This document shows positions 5,544-7,263 of a DNA stretch of 7,263 nt, piece after piece (position 1 is the first letter of the stretch; every line of letters starts with the position of its first letter). The position numbers and the translations under genes are program-made. The stretch is taken from assembly GCA_002291985.1 (NCBI GenBank), contig DBBB01000092.1, positions 1 through 7,263 of the forward strand, given 5' to 3'. This stretch comes from Firmicutes bacterium UBA995. Lineage in GTDB: Bacteria; Bacillota; Sulfobacillia; UBA995. A model generated the notes under the pieces. The model saw nothing but the letters and a program-made list of their open reading frames with translations, did no database searches and was not told the DNA's origin.

Positions 5544-6743
5544 CTATCCCGCCTTGCGCCCTTCGATCAGCACCCGGGGGTCGAGCACGGCATAGACGAT
5601 GTCCAGGACGAACACGGTCACCGCCAACAAGTAGGCATAGATGACCACTGCCCCCACCAGCACCGGCGTGTCGAACATGCCGATCGCCTGGAAGATCAGT
5701 CGGCCGATGCCCGGCCAGTTGAAGACCGTTTCCAGCACGATGGCGCCCATCCACACATCGATGACGGTCAGGGCGAAGCTGGTGACGATGGCCGGCAGGG
5801 TGGGCCGCAGGATGTGCCGGCGCTCGATCATCGCCGAGGGCAGGCCCTTGGCCCGGGCCATCTCCACGTAATCCTCCCGCGAGTGAATGAGGAAGAAAGT
5901 GCGCCAGTAGTACACGGCAAGGAAGATGGCACTGCTCAGGACGGCGGTAACGGGGAGGATCAGGTGCTCGAGCAGGCTCAGGGCGTAGGCCCAGCGGTCC
6001 GCGGGCGGCGGCACGGCCACCATGCCGCCGAAGGGCAGGAGGCGCAGGGCGGCAGCAAAGACCACGATGAGGATTATGCCGTAAAACCACGCGGGCGCCG
6101 CCGAAGTCGGAGCGAGCGCAACGGCAAGCCGGTCGAGCAAGCTGCCATAACGTTGAGACAGATAAAGAGCGAAGAACACCGACCCGAAGAACAGGAGTAA
6201 GTCGGCAGTGGCGAACAAGTAAAGGGTGGGCGGCAATCGTTCCAGGAGGATCAGCCGGACGGTGCGCGAGCCGCTGTCGCTGAACAGCCTCTCGGACATG
6301 CCGAGGTCCAGTGTCAAGGCATTCCTCAGGTACATGAGGCTGCGCACCCCAAAAGGCAGGTGAAGCCCCAGGCTTTCCTCCTCGATGGCCACCGTCTGCT
6401 CCCACACCTTGCGGCGTTCTTCATCGCCGAGCAGCGCAAAACCCGGATCGGCGGACAGGGCTATGCCGACCGCCTCCCGGATCTGGGCCCTGCGGATTTC
6501 GTCGACATACCCTCCCATGTTGGCGATGAGGATAGTCAGATACACGGCGACGACCACGGCAATTAGCAAGGTGACCAGCCGGACCAGGGTATAGCGGGCG
6601 AGCCTGGCAAGACTGTCCCGGGTCCGTCCCGGTCGCGAGGCGGTAGCGGAGACGCGCGATACGGTGGCTATGGGAACCCCTCCTTCGACGCAAGCCGCAA
6701 GGCGTCGGCCCTCGGCAGCAGAAGAGTTGGCCGCAACCCGCAT
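5544..6743 (-). CDS. DppB/OppB-type ABC transporter permease (peptide/nickel family), unpaired
   Basis: This 399-residue inner-membrane permease of the binding-protein-dependent type has six likely membrane segments (about 53-75, 172-195, 207-236, 257-285, 316-342, 360-387). It carries the cytoplasmic EAA loop EDYVEMARAKGL (290-301), which contacts the ATPase, and the DppB-like signatures ETVFNWPGIGRL (338-349) and a terminal LDPR. The loop after the first segment begins ANMGGYVDEIRR instead of the usual GDP-containing stretch, so it belongs to a divergent subgroup and the substrate cannot be named. The ATG at 6743 has only a modest ribosome site (GGAAGGG) and gives an unusual leader of about 50 residues; a stronger site precedes an AUA codon at 6671. 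No second permease, ATPase or binding protein is adjacent: rex follows after 146 nt and a divergent gene lies upstream. The family is clear; the substrate is unknown. Confidence 0.88.
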   Translation of the reverse strand: MRVAANSSAAEGRRLAACVEGGVPIATVSRVSATASRPGRTRDSLARLARYTLVRLVTLLIAVVVAVYLTILIANMGGYVDEIRRAQIREAVGIALSADPGFALLGDEERRKVWEQTVAIEEESLGLHLPFGVRSLMYLRNALTLDLGMSERLFSDSGSRTVRLILLERLPPTLYLFATADLLLFFGSVFFALYLSQRYGSLLDRLAVALAPTSAAPAWFYGIILIVVFAAALRLLPFGGMVAVPPPADRWAYALSLLEHLILPVTAVLSSAIFLAVYYWRTFFLIHSREDYVEMARAKGLPSAMIERRHILRPTLPAIVTSFALTVIDVWMGAIVLETVFNWPGIGRLIFQAIGMFDTPVLVGAVVIYAYLLAVTVFVLDIVYAVLDPRVLIEGRKAG

Positions 6744-6944
6744 GGATCCCTTCCGAGGCCGGGCAGGTGGCCCGACGCTACCTCGGCGCCGCCACGCGCC
6801 AGGGCTTGCAGGTCAGGCAAGGGCCCTGAATGATATGATTGTATTGGGGAGTGTCACCAATTGCGAGTGAGCCATTTCTCATGCGACAGTGTGCCGTGTT
6901 CCCAGGGAAAGATGTAACTCCATAACCGAGAGGAGAGAGTCGAA
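6744..6944. other. Divergent intergenic region between the permease and acetyltransferase genes
   Basis: These 201 bases separate two genes transcribed away from each other and must hold both promoters. The permease-proximal half is GC-rich. An AT-richer patch at about 6828-6862 contains -10-like hexamers on both strands (TATGAT on plus; TACAAT and TATCAT on minus), but the matching -35 boxes are weak. I see no small gene, tRNA or strong hairpin here. Confidence 0.5.
6831..6839 (+). promoter_or_regulatory. Candidate extended -10 promoter for the acetyltransferase gene
   Basis: TGATATGAT matches the extended -10 form TGn-TATAAT with one hexamer mismatch and sits in an AT-rich island within GC-rich DNA. 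No good -35 is found 16-18 bp upstream, which extended -10 promoters can tolerate. It would give a leader of about 100 nt before ATG 6945. Confidence 0.4.
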
Positions 6945-7263
6945 ATGAGTGCTGACATTGATTTCCGTTGCTGCGAGAGGGCAGATTTCCCCGCGTGCGC
7001 CAGGATCGGCGTGGCCGCTTTTGCTTTGGATGCCGGTGCCCTTGACCGTAAGCTCAATGGGGTGCCGATCAAGATTTACGGGGCAGCGGTGGATGTCTGT
7101 GATGCGGTCTCCACCTACCGCGAGCTGGCCATTGTGGATGGAGAGGTAGCCGGCTTTATCTTTGGCCGCATTGAGCGTCACTTCACCCTGATCGATAGGT
7201 GCTGCTCAGTGAAAAGGCATCTTGCGCTACTGGGGCCGTTTCTTCTCGGACGATTTGGGCGCC
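6945..7263 (+). CDS. GNAT-like N-acetyltransferase, N-terminal part (runs off the right edge)
   Basis: An open frame without stop begins at ATG 6945, preceded by an AGAGGAGAG ribosome site, and continues past the window edge (106 complete codons). The protein starts MSADIDFRCCERADFPACAR and reaches ELAIVDGEVAGFIFGRIE at about residues 67-84. This pattern is typical of GNAT acetyltransferases: an N-terminal strand and helix, then a strand-turn-strand (xLAVVDGEVVGF type) just before the acetyl-CoA site. The acetyl-CoA motif itself (R/Q-x-x-G-x-G/A) would lie further on and is not visible as a clear match, so the family call is moderate and the substrate unknown. The gene is divergent from the permease and appears less GC-biased at third codon positions than the hydrogenase genes. 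It is cysteine-rich near the N-terminus (C9, C10, C18). Confidence 0.6.
   Translation, partial: MSADIDFRCCERADFPACARIGVAAFALDAGALDRKLNGVPIKIYGAAVDVCDAVSTYRELAIVDGEVAGFIFGRIERHFTLIDRCCSVKRHLALLGPFLLGRFGR

Noticed and set aside
5427..6200. A 257-codon plus-strand frame covering the rex promoter and the permease 3' half
   Set aside because: It is His/Gln/Asp/Gly-rich in the way expected of the reverse complement of a membrane protein gene, has no motif, and runs through the rex operator and promoter.
6664..6870. Small 68-codon plus-strand gene in the divergent intergenic region
   Set aside because: It overlaps the permease start, lacks a recognisable domain, and ends in the candidate promoter patch.

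Overview
The window is GC-rich and looks like an anaerobic bacterium with Gram-positive-type (Bacillota, Clostridia/Moorella-like) expression signals: strong purine-rich Shine-Dalgarno sequences, GTG and TTG starts, and a near-consensus TTGACA-N17-TAAAAT promoter. The host assignment is inference from gene content and style only; no rRNA or marker gene is present.

Layout. Almost everything is on the minus strand. From right to left: a divergent GNAT-type acetyltransferase gene runs off the right edge on the plus strand (6945 onward); an AT-richer intergenic region with a candidate promoter (6744-6944); a DppB/OppB-type ABC transporter permease (6743-5544) with no partner transporter genes in view; a promoter region carrying a direct repeat, a near-consensus promoter and a Rex-like operator (5518-5420); rex, the NADH/NAD+-sensing repressor (5397-4726); a short intercistronic segment with repeat-derived RNA hairpins; then hydC (NuoE-like), hydB (NuoF-like) and hydA ([FeFe]-hydrogenase catalytic subunit), tightly packed; and finally, cut by the left edge, a TTG-started gene opening with a 4Fe-4S ferredoxin motif that could be a sensory hydrogenase-like protein.

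Biology. HydA, HydB and HydC have the full cofactor set of the trimeric NAD(H)- and ferredoxin-dependent (electron-bifurcating/confurcating) [FeFe]-hydrogenases known from Thermotoga maritima and acetogens. All H-cluster ligands and proton-path residues are present. HydB has FMN and NAD sites, and each subunit carries one thioredoxin-like [2Fe-2S] domain. Rex sits directly upstream with its own promoter, and a GTGA-N6-TCAC palindrome covers the predicted transcription start. The simplest model is that a high NADH/NAD+ ratio releases Rex and induces rex-hydCBA-(sensor), so that the cell disposes of NADH and reduced ferredoxin as H2.

Points worth a second look are the one-strand-specific RNA hairpin between rex and hydC, the direct repeat upstream of the rex promoter, the divergent DNA-binding wing of Rex, the truncated ferredoxin-domain gene after hydA, and the orphan permease with an unusual N-terminus and a strong internal ribosome site followed by AUA. 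I see no CRISPR array, tRNA, rRNA, insertion sequence or convincing rho-independent terminator.
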